Shown piece by piece: positions 8,479-16,061 of a stretch of 44,025 nt of DNA. Every line of letters starts with the position of its first letter. Position 1 is the first letter of the stretch. Origin of the DNA: Prolixibacteraceae bacterium. GTDB taxonomy: Bacteria; Bacteroidota; Bacteroidia; Bacteroidales; Prolixibacteraceae. The notes beneath the pieces are model-generated. The model made no database searches, had not been told where the DNA came from, and worked only from the letters and a program-made list of their open reading frames with translations. The position numbers were made by a program, and so were the translations under genes. The stretch lies in the NCBI GenBank assembly GCA_028282195.1, contig JANQII010000131.1, positions 1 through 44,025 of the forward strand, given 5' to 3'.

Positions 8479-8953
8479 ATGAAGGTTGTTGTTGCATCGC
8501 ATAATCCGGTTAAAAAAAGATCAGTTCAGGTTGCACTCGGGGAGTGCTTTAAAAAACAGGTTGAAGTTATTGGAACCCATGTGGAACCTGGTGTTTCAGA
8601 TCAACCAATGTCAGAAGAAGAAACCTTGAAAGGAGCGACTAACAGAGCAAAAGGTGCTTCAAAAATGGATTCTGATGCTGAATATTTTGTGGGAATCGAA
8701 GGAGGGGTCCAGGTTGTTGATAACCAGTTAATGGCCTTTGCCTGGATTGTAATTACTGATGGTAACAAATACGCTCAGGCCCGAACTCACGTTATTTAAA
8801 AAGCAAAACTCTAAACAGCAAAATGGAGCAGTTGGATTACTAACCAACGATTTAATTACCCGCGAAACATTATATCATCAGGCCGTTATTCTTGCCTTAA
8901 TCCCATTTCTAAACCAGGCTTTGTATTCTCAAAATGAGCTAATTGCCGATTGA
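8479..8953 (+). pseudogene. Inosine/xanthosine triphosphatase (YjjX-like), broken by internal deletion and frameshift
   Basis: Two frames together make most of one protein of the non-canonical purine NTP phosphatase family, which clears ITP and XTP. The first frame (8479-8799) gives a normal N-terminus, MKVVVASHNPVKKRSV, through FVGIEGGV and up to QARTH before a premature stop. The second frame (to 8953) resumes with LFKKQNSKQQNGAVG and ends with the family's C-terminus (LYHQAVILALIPF). Roughly 25-28 residues expected between these parts, including the segment between the ATFxLP-like strand and the acidic turn, are missing, and the junction near 8785-8800 is out of frame. Loss of function is likely. 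An assembly error in this interval is the alternative. Confidence 0.85.
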
Positions 8954-9013
8954 TTATTTTCCTTATCTTTTTAATGTTCTAATTATAAGTATTTTAGCAA
9001 TAGTGATCTTATC

Positions 9014-9319
9014 TTAAGAAAGTTTTTTTATGATTTCCTGAAGATTGATATGATCTTCCTCAAGCATGATGACTTGAATTTTTGATTTTTCAAGAGCATC
9101 TTTTGCCTTAGGACCAACTTCTCCTGTTATTATTTTGCTTACTTCCTTTTCTTTGAGCATTTTAACTACTCTTGGAGCAACATCGTTCTCTTCTTCATGA
9201 TATGGATTATCTATAAATCGAAAATCTTCTCCGTTAAATAAACAAAAGTGGGGTGAGCGTCCGAATCTTAAGTCAAGCAAAGAATTTTTTCGCTTGCTTG
9301 TAATGCTGATTGCTATCAT
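9014..9319 (-). CDS. NifX/NifB-type dinitrogenase iron-molybdenum cofactor domain protein
   Basis: This 101-residue single-domain protein has the Nitro_FeMo-Co fold. Typical features are a MIAISITSKRKNSLLDLRFGRSPHFCLF start, then VVKMLKEKEVSKIITGEVGPKAKDAL and a final strand-helix. Family members bind Fe-S or FeMo cofactors in nitrogenase assembly, but stand-alone copies are common in organisms with no nitrogenase, and no nif gene lies in this window. The gene is 10 bases downstream of the AhpD-like gene and is probably co-transcribed with it. A redox or metal-cluster role is an inference only. Confidence 0.85.
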   Translation of the reverse strand: MIAISITSKRKNSLLDLRFGRSPHFCLFNGEDFRFIDNPYHEEENDVAPRVVKMLKEKEVSKIITGEVGPKAKDALEKSKIQVIMLEEDHINLQEIIKKLS

Positions 9320-9329
9320 ATCGTTAGTT

Positions 9330-9674
9330 TTAATTACTATTTAATGCGTCCCAGTATTCTACAGCTCTTCTGGTATGTGGTATAACAATTGTTCCCCCAA
9401 CAAGGTTTGCTATTGAGAAAACTTCAAAAATTTCTTCATTTGTAACCCTTTGTTCATAGCACTTCTCCAAATGGTACTTAATACAATCATCACAACGTAA
9501 AACCATTGAAGATACAAGACCAAGCATTTCTTTTGTTTTTACAGAAAGAGCACCTTCCTGGTAAGCAAGTGTGTCAATGCTGTAAATACGTTTCATTACT
9601 TTATTGTCAGAAGATAAAATCTTCTCGTTCATTTTTGAACGATATTCCTGGAAATCTTCGATTAGTTTGCTCAT
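9330..9674 (-). CDS. Carboxymuconolactone decarboxylase / AhpD-family protein
   Basis: This 114-residue helical protein belongs to the AhpD/CMD family. The redox motif CDDC is complete (C61 and C64) with a following H68, as in the peroxidase-type AhpD proteins, and one more Cys at 72. Such proteins act as thiol-dependent peroxidase partners or are simply annotated as CMD domain proteins; the partner is unknown. The start is the ATG at 9672-9674. It precedes the NifX-like gene by 10 bases, and miaB lies 78 bases upstream on the same strand. Confidence 0.88.
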   Translation of the reverse strand: MSKLIEDFQEYRSKMNEKILSSDNKVMKRIYSIDTLAYQEGALSVKTKEMLGLVSSMVLRCDDCIKYHLEKCYEQRVTNEEIFEVFSIANLVGGTIVIPHTRRAVEYWDALNSN

Positions 9675-9752
9675 ATTCTAAATCCTTCGGTTTGTATATG
9701 TTGATCTTTTCGTTCAAATGTAATGTTCTTAACATTACTTATTAAGCTTTTT

Positions 9753-11120
9753 TTATGCTTCAATTTCCTCTCCTTTGGGGAGGTTAGGTGGGGTTGTAAG
9801 GTTGCCGATAAGGGTTGTTTGAGTGCAGTTTTCAATTTTAACTGTAACGAATTCGCCTTTATTAACGCCTTTGTTTGGAAACACCACAACTTTGTTCTGA
9901 GAACTTCTGCCAAAGAATTCATCAGGATTCTTTTTAGAAGGTCCTTCAACCAGGACTTCGACAATTTTTCCAATATCATTTTTATTACTTTCTGATGAAA
10001 GTTTGTTTTGAAGTTCAATGATCTCATTTAATCGTCTGGTCTTGATGTCTTCGGGCACATCGTCTTTTAGGTGAGAGTGTGCATATGTACCAGGCCTTTC
10101 AGAATATTTAAACATGAAAGACATGTCAAAATGTGCCCACTCCATCAACGAAAGGGTTTCTTTGTGGTCTTCTTCGGTTTCAGTACAGAATCCACAAAAA
10201 ACATCAGTTGAAAGTCCGCAATCAGGAATAATTTCCCGAATTGCTGTTATTCGTTTCATATACCATTCCCTGTCATATTTGCGGTTCATTTTTTGCAAAA
10301 TTTTCGAACTGCCCGACTGCAGGGGCAAGTGAATGTGCTTGCAGATATTCGGATATGTAGCTATTGCTTTCAAGACTTTATCAGACATATCTTTGGGGTG
10401 AGAGGTCGTGAAGCGTATCCTGATTTCAGGTGTTTCTTTTGCAACCATTTCCAGTAAGTCCCAAAACCGGACAGGTTTTCTTTCACCTTCAGGCAGCCAT
10501 TTGTATGAATTTACATTTTGACCTAACAGCGTTACTTCTTTGTAGCCTTTTTGTTTTAAATCTATAACTTCATTTAAAATATCCTTTGGGTTACGACTGC
10601 GTTCACGTCCTCTGGTGTATGGCACAATACAGAATGTACAGAAATTATTACATCCGCGTGTGATACTTACAAAGCCAGAGATAGCTTTATCCCCAATTCT
10701 TACAGGTGTAATTTTATCATAAGTCTCATTAGTAGACAACTCAACATTAATGGCATCATGTGTTTCTGTAGCTTTGTCTACCAAATAAGGTAAATCACGG
10801 TAAGCATCCGGGCCTGCTACTAAATCAACAGTTTCGTGTTCCAGGAATTTTTCTCCAACTCGTTCAGCCATACAACCAAGAATACCGACAATTAATTGTT
10901 TATTTTTCCTTTTTTGCCCTTTCAGGTGATTAAGCTTTCCCCATATTTTTTGTTCAGCGTTATCTCTTACCGAACATGTATTAATAAGTATTGCATCTGC
11001 TTCTTCTGCAGTTTCACAAAGTGAATATTGACGTTCTTGCATAATGGCTGCCACCACTTCACTATCCGCCAGGTTCATTTGGCAACCAAATGTTTCTATA
11101 AACAACTTTTTCTCTCCCAT
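9753..11120 (-). CDS. miaB: tRNA-2-methylthio-N6-dimethylallyladenosine synthase MiaB
   Basis: This is a radical-SAM methylthiotransferase that adds the 2-methylthio group to i6A37 of tRNAs. The N-terminal MTTase domain has the three cluster-binding Cys residues (ETFGCQMN, NTCSVRDN, GCMAERVG). The radical-SAM CxxxCxxC motif is CNNFCTFC, followed by IVPYTRGRERSR, and a TRAM domain comes at the C-terminus. The frame runs to a TTG at 11141, but the ATG at 11118-11120 is chosen because the TTG lies inside a good -7 promoter box. The last dozen residues (LTTPPNLPKGEEIEA) are read through an intergenic-type repeat and do not look like MiaB sequence. Confidence 0.95.
   Translation of the reverse strand: MGEKKLFIETFGCQMNLADSEVVAAIMQERQYSLCETAEEADAILINTCSVRDNAEQKIWGKLNHLKGQKRKNKQLIVGILGCMAERVGEKFLEHETVDLVAGPDAYRDLPYLVDKATETHDAINVELSTNETYDKITPVRIGDKAISGFVSITRGCNNFCTFCIVPYTRGRERSRNPKDILNEVIDLKQKGYKEVTLLGQNVNSYKWLPEGERKPVRFWDLLEMVAKETPEIRIRFTTSHPKDMSDKVLKAIATYPNICKHIHLPLQSGSSKILQKMNRKYDREWYMKRITAIREIIPDCGLSTDVFCGFCTETEEDHKETLSLMEWAHFDMSFMFKYSERPGTYAHSHLKDDVPEDIKTRRLNEIIELQNKLSSESNKNDIGKIVEVLVEGPSKKNPDEFFGRSSQNKVVVFPNKGVNKGEFVTVKIENCTQTTLIGNLTTPPNLPKGEEIEA
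9758..9795 (-). repeat. Bacteroidota hairpin repeat forming the 3' end of miaB
   Basis: On the plus strand the block reads CCTCTCCTTTGGGGAGG followed by TTAGGTGGGG, a short hairpin with a G-rich tail. Related words (CCTCTCTA..TAGAGAGG, then GTTAGGGG) occur between genes at 6551-6581. Read on the minus strand in the miaB frame it encodes TPPNLPKGE. I infer that a mobile or dispersed repeat has replaced the original end of the gene. Confidence 0.7.
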
Positions 11121-11138
11121 TCTCAAATAATAAGGCTG

Positions 11139-11170
11139 CAAATTTATTGATTTTGACTGGAATTGGAAAA
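11139..11170 (-). promoter_or_regulatory. Candidate miaB promoter (Bacteroidota -33/-7 type)
   Basis: On the minus strand TTTT (11167-11170) is followed after exactly 20 bases by TAAATTTG (11139-11146), an exact fit to the -7 consensus TAnnTTTG. The ATG of miaB begins 18 bases downstream. This argues for the ATG start rather than the upstream TTG, which overlaps the -7 box. Confidence 0.5.
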
Positions 11171-11336
11171 GTTGTGTCAGAATTCAGTATGAGGAACTTT
11201 TTATAAAAAGAAATCCGGCTTGACTTGGGATGATTTTTGCAATATTTTATTGACTTAACATGTTTATTGTTTGTAAACTTTTAAAACTTTCAGTTATGGT
11301 TGTAAATATTGATGAATGTATTCCGTCAAGAAGCAT

Positions 11337-11344
11337 TATATTTG
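11337..11344 (+). promoter_or_regulatory. Possible -7 promoter box before the SPOR-like gene
   Basis: TATATTTG matches TAnnTTTG and lies 20 bases before the ATG at 11365. No clear -33 TTTG is seen 19-21 bases upstream, so support is weak. Confidence 0.3.
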
Positions 11345-11364
11345 CATTTTTAAAGGACAATGGA

Positions 11365-11829
11365 ATGAGATTTCTTTTTATTGGAATTATTATCCTTTTA
11401 AGCTTTGGGCTTTCTGCCCAGGAACAATCATACGACCTTTTAAATAGTTCTGAATCCCCGGAAATATTGAAAAAACTAAATGTTCAGCAGGATGCCCGTG
11501 TTGATTCACTCTTGAAAAATCATATTGAGATGAATCAGCGCAAGAATGGAACAGATGGATATCGGTTGGAAATTTTCTTTGAATCGGGAACGATGGCCAG
11601 GGAACTTGCGATGGAGACCAAAACAGATTTTCTGCGAAAGTACCCGGATGTGAATGCTTACATCAGTTTTTTAAGCCCAAATTTCAAAGTGCGAGTGGGA
11701 GATTTCCGTACAAAAAATGAAGCAATTAAGCTAAAAAATACAATTCGGCGTGACTACCCCAACGCTTTTGTCGTGAAAGACATTATACAATTTCCAGAAT
11801 TATATACCGAAAGAAAGACTAATGAGTGA
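11365..11829 (+). CDS. Secreted SPOR-like protein of unknown function
   Basis: This protein of about 154 residues has a signal peptide (MRFLFIGIIILLSFGLSAQE). The mature part has a C-terminal half resembling a SPOR domain: YRLEIFFESG at the start, then a helix with KTDFLRKYPDVNAYI, and FKVRVGDFRTKNEAIKLKNTI near the end, which is the typical second-strand/helix pattern. SPOR domains bind denuded glycan strands of peptidoglycan, so an envelope location is likely. The frame is open upstream to 11260, but only the ATG at 11365 places a signal peptide at the N-terminus. Its last eight bases overlap the start of the PurF-type gene, which suggests translational coupling between unrelated functions. 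Confidence 0.78.
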   Translation: MRFLFIGIIILLSFGLSAQEQSYDLLNSSESPEILKKLNVQQDARVDSLLKNHIEMNQRKNGTDGYRLEIFFESGTMARELAMETKTDFLRKYPDVNAYISFLSPNFKVRVGDFRTKNEAIKLKNTIRRDYPNAFVVKDIIQFPELYTERKTNE

Positions 11830-13720
11830 ATTGATTAAACACGAGTGTGGAATTGCATTAATTCGATTAAGAAAACCCTTAAAATACTATCAGGAAAAAT
11901 ATGGCACCTGGCAATATGGCTTAAACAAGCTTTACCTTTTAATGGAGAAGCAGCATAACCGTGGACAGGATGGAGCAGGGGTAGTGAATGTAAAATTGAA
12001 TTTGGAACCGGGACAAGAATATATTCATCGCTATCGTTCTGTTGAGATTAATCCTATTAAAGACGTTTTTGATAAGGTAGGAAAGAGTGTTCGCAAGGCG
12101 ATGAAAAACGGACAAGATATTAGTGATCTTGATTGGGCTTATGAAAACTTACCATATGCCGGTGAATTGTACCTGGGACACCTGCGTTATGGTACTTTTG
12201 GGCGTAACAGTATTAATTATGTACACCCGGTATTGCGTCAGAACAATTGGAAATCGAGAACATTGGTATTGGCCGGTAACTTTAATATGACCAATACGGA
12301 TGAATTATTCCAGCGTTTAATCGATTTGGGACAGCACCCCAAAAATTATACAGACACGGTTACTGTGCTTGAAAAAGTTGGCCATTTCCTGGATGAAGAA
12401 AACCAGTTCCGTTTCCGTCAGTATAAAAATGAAGGCTATTCAAATCGTGATATCTCGCCCCTGATTGAGGAGAACCTGGATATTCAAAGTATTCTTGAAA
12501 AAGCAAGCAAAGACTGGGATGGTGGATACGCTATGGCCGGATTAATTGGGCATGGCGATGCTTTTGTTACCCGTGATCCATGGGGAATTCGACCTGCACA
12601 TTATTATTATGACGACGAAATTGTTGTGGTTGCTTCTGAGCGTCCGGTTATTCAGACGGTAATGAACGTGAAATACGATGAGATTCATGAAGTAAAACCC
12701 GGAGAGGCTCTTATTGTGAAAAGGGATGGTAATGTTTCAACGCAAATGGTGCGTGTTCCTCATAAACGTAAATCTTGTTCTTTTGAGCGGATTTATTTTT
12801 CACGTGGTAGCGACAAAGATATTTATCATGAGCGTAAAGAGCTTGGTCGTTTGTTGGCACCAACAATTCTTAAAGCTGTTAATTATGACATTGATAAAAC
12901 AGTTTTTTCATACATCCCGAATACTTCAGAAACTGCTTTTTATGGTATGATGAAAGGAGTTGATCAGCACGTTATTCAATGGAAAAAAGATCAGATAAAG
13001 GGACGGAACGGGAAGTTAAGTGAAGAAGAATTGGTAGAAATCATTTCGAAAGAACCACGCATTGAAAAGATAGCGATTAAAGATGTTAAGCTTAGGACAT
13101 TTATTGCTGATGATGCAAGCAGGGATGACCTTGTGGCTCACGTTTATGATATAACTTATGGTGTGCTTGAAGAAGAAGAGGATACTTTGGTTATTATTGA
13201 TGACTCAATTGTACGTGGAACTACATTGAAGAAAAGTATTCTTAAAATCCTGGATAGGCTAAACCCTAAAAAAATTATTGTAGTTTCTTCAGCACCGCAA
13301 ATTCGTTATCCGGATTGTTATGGTATTGATATGGCAGTTCTGGAGAGGTTTATCGCTTTTAGTGCGGCTATTGAGTTGCTGAAAGATCATGGTAAGGAAA
13401 ACGTAATTGACGAAGTTTATAAAAAATGCAAGGCTCAGGAAAACCTTCCAAAAGAAGAGATAGTGAATTATGTGAAGGAGATTTACAGGCAATTTACTGC
13501 GGAAGAGATTTCTCAAAAGATTGCTGAATTGCTAAAACCTGAAGATTGCAAAGCTGAAGTTGAAATTATTTATCAAAGCATTGAGAACTTGCATATAGCT
13601 TGCCCTAATGATTTGGGAGACTGGTATTTTACCGGGAACTATCCTACGCCCGGAGGAAATAAGGTGGTTAATACTTCATTTATAAATTACATTGAAGGAA
13701 AAGGCGGTAGAGCTTATTAA
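11822..13720 (+). CDS. Amidophosphoribosyltransferase (PurF-type), long form
   Basis: This protein of 632 residues is predicted to transfer the amide nitrogen of glutamine to PRPP, the first step of purine synthesis. The glutaminase half begins HECGIALI; C9 would become the N-terminal nucleophile after removal of an eight-residue propeptide, and NRGQDGAG (about 46-53) is the Gln-site signature. The phosphoribosyltransferase half carries VIIDDSIVRGTT, with the PRPP-loop Asp pair at 460-461. It is about 150 residues longer than standard PurF, with extra sequence in the glutaminase half and between the two halves. I infer a lineage-specific long paralogue. Whether it is the housekeeping enzyme cannot be told from this window. 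Confidence 0.85.
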   Translation: MSELIKHECGIALIRLRKPLKYYQEKYGTWQYGLNKLYLLMEKQHNRGQDGAGVVNVKLNLEPGQEYIHRYRSVEINPIKDVFDKVGKSVRKAMKNGQDISDLDWAYENLPYAGELYLGHLRYGTFGRNSINYVHPVLRQNNWKSRTLVLAGNFNMTNTDELFQRLIDLGQHPKNYTDTVTVLEKVGHFLDEENQFRFRQYKNEGYSNRDISPLIEENLDIQSILEKASKDWDGGYAMAGLIGHGDAFVTRDPWGIRPAHYYYDDEIVVVASERPVIQTVMNVKYDEIHEVKPGEALIVKRDGNVSTQMVRVPHKRKSCSFERIYFSRGSDKDIYHERKELGRLLAPTILKAVNYDIDKTVFSYIPNTSETAFYGMMKGVDQHVIQWKKDQIKGRNGKLSEEELVEIISKEPRIEKIAIKDVKLRTFIADDASRDDLVAHVYDITYGVLEEEEDTLVIIDDSIVRGTTLKKSILKILDRLNPKKIIVVSSAPQIRYPDCYGIDMAVLERFIAFSAAIELLKDHGKENVIDEVYKKCKAQENLPKEEIVNYVKEIYRQFTAEEISQKIAELLKPEDCKAEVEIIYQSIENLHIACPNDLGDWYFTGNYPTPGGNKVVNTSFINYIEGKGGRAY

Positions 13721-14097
13721 AAAGGGATCAGTTGAAATACCTGGTGGATTAAGTTTATATTAGACTTCTGTTTTTTATCTCATGATCCTGGATAGTAGAT
13801 ACCGGATTGCTTGATTTAAATTTTAACCCCATGAAGCACATGGAAGAATTGGTCTTTTTAGGAATTAGTCAAGCGATTGGGGGAAGGGGCAGGGAGTCCT
13901 GACAAAATGCCGGGCCGGAGCAGGAGAGATCGGTTTTTGGTGCGTATCCGGGGCTGTGTGCCGGAAAGAAAAAACCGTGAGGCGGGAAGCAGGATCATTT
14001 TGACAAGATTTTTGCATACCTGCCTTCCGCAGGCAGGCTTTTCATCGAATGGGAAAGTATGAGCCCATCTGGCTTGAAGATAAGAATTAGAAGATAG
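13721..14097. other. Intergenic stretch with a GC-rich patch and a small hairpin
   Basis: No gene is supported in these 377 bases. Bases about 13870-14000 are clearly more GC-rich than their surroundings and hold a short open frame with no family likeness. CCTGCCT (14019-14025) pairs with AGGCAGG (14031-14037), the same word as at 102-120. The patch may be a decayed element. Confidence 0.5.
14019..14037. repeat. CCTGCCT/AGGCAGG hairpin repeat
   Basis: A 7-base perfect inverted repeat surrounds a five-base loop (TCCGC). Its arms are shared with the element at 102-120 and, in part, with the 33591-33688 element (CTGCC..GGCAG). Confidence 0.6.
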
Positions 14098-14418
14098 CTA
14101 AGACATTTCGAACTGAGCTATTCTCTCCACCGGGAATTTAAACTGATCCTTAAAAAACGTGAGTTTTGGGTTGATCTTAACATTTTGCAAAATAATCATT
14201 GCCCCAAGCCACCTCTTAGCGGACTTTCCGATAAAAACTTTGCGCACTCTGCGGTTAAATAATCCGATGAAAACCAATGAAATAAATAAATATGAACCTA
14301 TCAATGCCAAATAAATAAACCGCAAAGGACCATAAGGATCCGCAAAGGCACGAACAGGGATTAATACAAATGAATACCATAAGCCATTGAAAAACAAATT
14401 GTTGAATCCAAAACTCAC
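14098..14418 (-). CDS. Doubtful small membrane protein
   Basis: I do not recognise this 106-residue frame. It has two hydrophobic segments (about 8-25 and 34-54), followed by a basic stretch (NRRVRKVFIGKSAKRWLG) and a polar tail, which is plausible for a small membrane protein. The only upstream start is a GTG at 14418; there is no ATG near the N-terminus. A hairpin with T-runs sits just upstream (14450-14483). It may be a real small gene, a 3' remnant, or chance coding in a repeat-rich region. Confidence 0.4.
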   Translation of the reverse strand: MSFGFNNLFFNGLWYSFVLIPVRAFADPYGPLRFIYLALIGSYLFISLVFIGLFNRRVRKVFIGKSAKRWLGAMIILQNVKINPKLTFFKDQFKFPVERIAQFEMS

Positions 14419-14449
14419 GTTAAAAAGGATAATTCAAGGCGAAAATAAA

Positions 14450-14483
14450 AAAGCAGGCATCATAGGACCTGCTTTCTTTTTTT
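14450..14483 (+). terminator. Hairpin terminator, possibly bidirectional
   Basis: AAAGCAGG (14450-14457) pairs with CCTGCTTT (14468-14475) around a ten-base loop. On the plus strand it is followed by CTTTTTTT. On the minus strand it is followed by TTTATTTT. No plus-strand gene ends close by, so the transcript it serves is unclear. Confidence 0.65.
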
Positions 14484-14640
14484 ATATAGTTTTTAGGATC
14501 ACTTCATAATCCGGGTTGGTTTTATTGAATTAATTAAACTACCAGGTAGAGTGGGAATATAACTTATACGGCATTTCAACGAAACGGACAATGCGGGTTT
14601 TTAACCACAGGGAAACCTTGGGGGGAAGATGAAAATGTTA

Positions 14641-14689
14641 GTTTCGGGTTTCGGGTTACAGGTTACGTGTTGCGTGTTTCGGGTTTGGA
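14641..14689 (+). repeat. 7-bp tandem array, GTTTCGG type
   Basis: Seven consecutive 7-base units can be read without a gap: GTTTCGG, GTTTCGG, GTTACAG, GTTACGT, GTTGCGT, GTTTCGG, GTTTGGA. Less regular 7-base units continue at about 14712-14732. All units begin with GTT. Confidence 0.7.
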
Positions 14690-14748
14690 TCCAGTTTTGG
14701 AATTTGTCTTACGGGTTGCGGAATACGGGATAACGCATCAAAACGCTC

Positions 14749-14798
14749 GTCATCCCGGACGAAATAAAATGGAGATCCGGGATCTCCGTCGGGCAAGG
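14749..14798. repeat. Palindromic MITE-like element (partial copy)
   Basis: It begins GTCATCCCGGAC and contains the near-perfect palindrome GGAGATCCGGGATCTCC (14771-14787), then GTCGGGCAAGG. The same words, GTCATCCCGA, GGGATCTCC and CCGACAAAG, occur in the same order in the better-preserved element at 33591-33688. Confidence 0.65.
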
Positions 14799-14882
14799 AA
14801 AGGATAGCAGGAGAAAATAAGAAGATGAGAAAGGGAGAGAGCATTGCGGGTTGCGGACTTCAAATATTCGGTAACCAGCATC

Positions 14883-14931
14883 CAATAATCAATGACCAAT
14901 GACCAATAACCAATAACCAATAATCAATCCC
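14883..14931 (+). repeat. 7-bp tandem array, CAATAAC type
   Basis: Seven 7-base units occur in register: CAATAAT, CAATGAC, CAATGAC, CAATAAC, CAATAAC, CAATAAT, CAATCCC. No open frame or promoter is apparent in the array. Confidence 0.75.
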
Positions 14932-15024
14932 GGGCTATCAGTACCAAAATCCAGTATCGAACATTCAAAATCATACTTTCCAAAAATTAATCCACCCTAA
15001 TATTGAACTGATCCAGTTTTTAGT

Positions 15025-15981
15025 TTATTCAACGGGAGGAAACTCGTCGTTTTTATCTTTAACGTAAGTTTCAATATGACGATCTTTTTTGGCTTCGTAT
15101 ATGTCTTTGATGGTTAGTATGATTCCCGTTTCTTCAACATCGCCAAAACGATCGTTCAAAACAGTACCAAAAGTTTTCATCGAAGGGCTGAGGTTCATGT
15201 AGGCATTAATAAGCGGAGGAATGTTTTCCCCATGCTCTCTAACCTGTTGCGTCAAAATCCGGTAGTCTTCTTTATAAGAACCTCCGTTAAATACTTCCTC
15301 GAGCGCTTCCATATCCATGTTCATTTCCATTGGTTTTTTGGGATAAACCAGATTAGATCTGTCGCGGAAATATTTTAAGAAAAAGTACTGGATTAAGTTT
15401 CTTGCTTCGGTATGGAAATGTGCATACATGGTCACCTTTCCAAAGAAATATTTCATTTCCGGGTGGTCAACAATTAAAGCACCCAGGCCATCCCAGAGAT
15501 TATCAAGGGCAAAAAGTGCTTTTGCTCCTGCTTTGCTCGACTGGTAAGCCGGTTGTACAAATGAACGACCAAGTTCCAGGGTGTGAGGGAGATATTCTTG
15601 TTTAAATTCTTCGGAAAAATGAAATAACCTGGAGGTGGCCAGAACTACTTCTCCATTTTCGTCAGTAGGAAGTTCGGAACATATGATATAGCGATAGCCG
15701 CCTAAGATTTCTTCAGAATCAGGATCCCAAACAATTAATTGTTTATATGGATTTTCGCTAATGTCGTACTGGTCAATATCTATTTCTTTTCCAGTGCCAC
15801 CGCCTGCATCGCGGAATGTCATTTCACGCAGTCGACCAATTTCATGCATCACGTTCGGGGAATCGTGATGAGTAATCACATAAATCTCATTTGCACCTTT
15901 GTTGGTTTTCCTTAAAAGCTTATCTGGTGTTAATTCTGCCAGAACTGCTTTTTTGGGAGCAGGTGCAACAATATCCTTCAT
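15025..15981 (-). CDS. glsB: GNAT-type N-acyltransferase, GlsB-like (glycine lipid synthesis)
   Basis: This 318-residue protein resembles the hemolysin-annotated acyltransferases of Bacteroidota. These use an acyl donor to N-acylate an amino acid, as OlsB does for ornithine and GlsB for glycine. Features are IGRLREMTFRDAGGGTGKEIDID (about 48-70), the strands around ILGGYRYIICSE, and the ELGRSFVQPAYQSS motif that is typical of this group. It lies 80 bases downstream of a PlsC-type gene resembling glsA, the same pairing known in Bacteroides. The ATG at 15979-15981 is clear. The product would be an amino-acid-containing membrane lipid, but the amino acid cannot be read from sequence. The symbol is by context and likeness. 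Confidence 0.75.
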   Translation of the reverse strand: MKDIVAPAPKKAVLAELTPDKLLRKTNKGANEIYVITHHDSPNVMHEIGRLREMTFRDAGGGTGKEIDIDQYDISENPYKQLIVWDPDSEEILGGYRYIICSELPTDENGEVVLATSRLFHFSEEFKQEYLPHTLELGRSFVQPAYQSSKAGAKALFALDNLWDGLGALIVDHPEMKYFFGKVTMYAHFHTEARNLIQYFFLKYFRDRSNLVYPKKPMEMNMDMEALEEVFNGGSYKEDYRILTQQVREHGENIPPLINAYMNLSPSMKTFGTVLNDRFGDVEETGIILTIKDIYEAKKDRHIETYVKDKNDEFPPVE

Positions 15982-16061
15982 ACTTTGTCTGCTTGGTTTT
16001 ATGAGCTACAAAACTAAAAAAATTTATTTAGAATCAGTTTCCTGTCAAGATAAATTCATTA

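Larger units (their letters stand above)
14419..15024. other. Repeat-rich intergenic stretch
   Basis: These 606 bases contain no supported gene. In order they hold a bidirectional hairpin (14450-14483), a 7-bp array of GTTTCGG-like units (14641-14689), a palindromic GTCATCCCG/GGATCTCC element (14749-14798), and a second 7-bp array of CAATAAC-like units (14883-14931). Confidence 0.6.

Noticed and set aside
9014-9319. Nitrogen-fixation gene
   Set aside because: Only the cofactor-binding domain is present. No nif structural or assembly genes lie in the window.
9671-10027. 118-residue minus-strand frame overlapping the end of miaB
   Set aside because: It uses another frame within miaB and its intergenic tail, is low in complexity (Lys/Leu-rich), and has no family likeness.
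13877-14062. 61-residue plus-strand frame in the GC-rich patch
   Set aside because: It is short, rich in Arg and Gly, has no relative that I know, and ends within a hairpin repeat. A chance frame is more likely.
14656-14844. 62-residue minus-strand frame
   Set aside because: It reads through a 7-bp array and a palindromic element, so it is repeat-derived.
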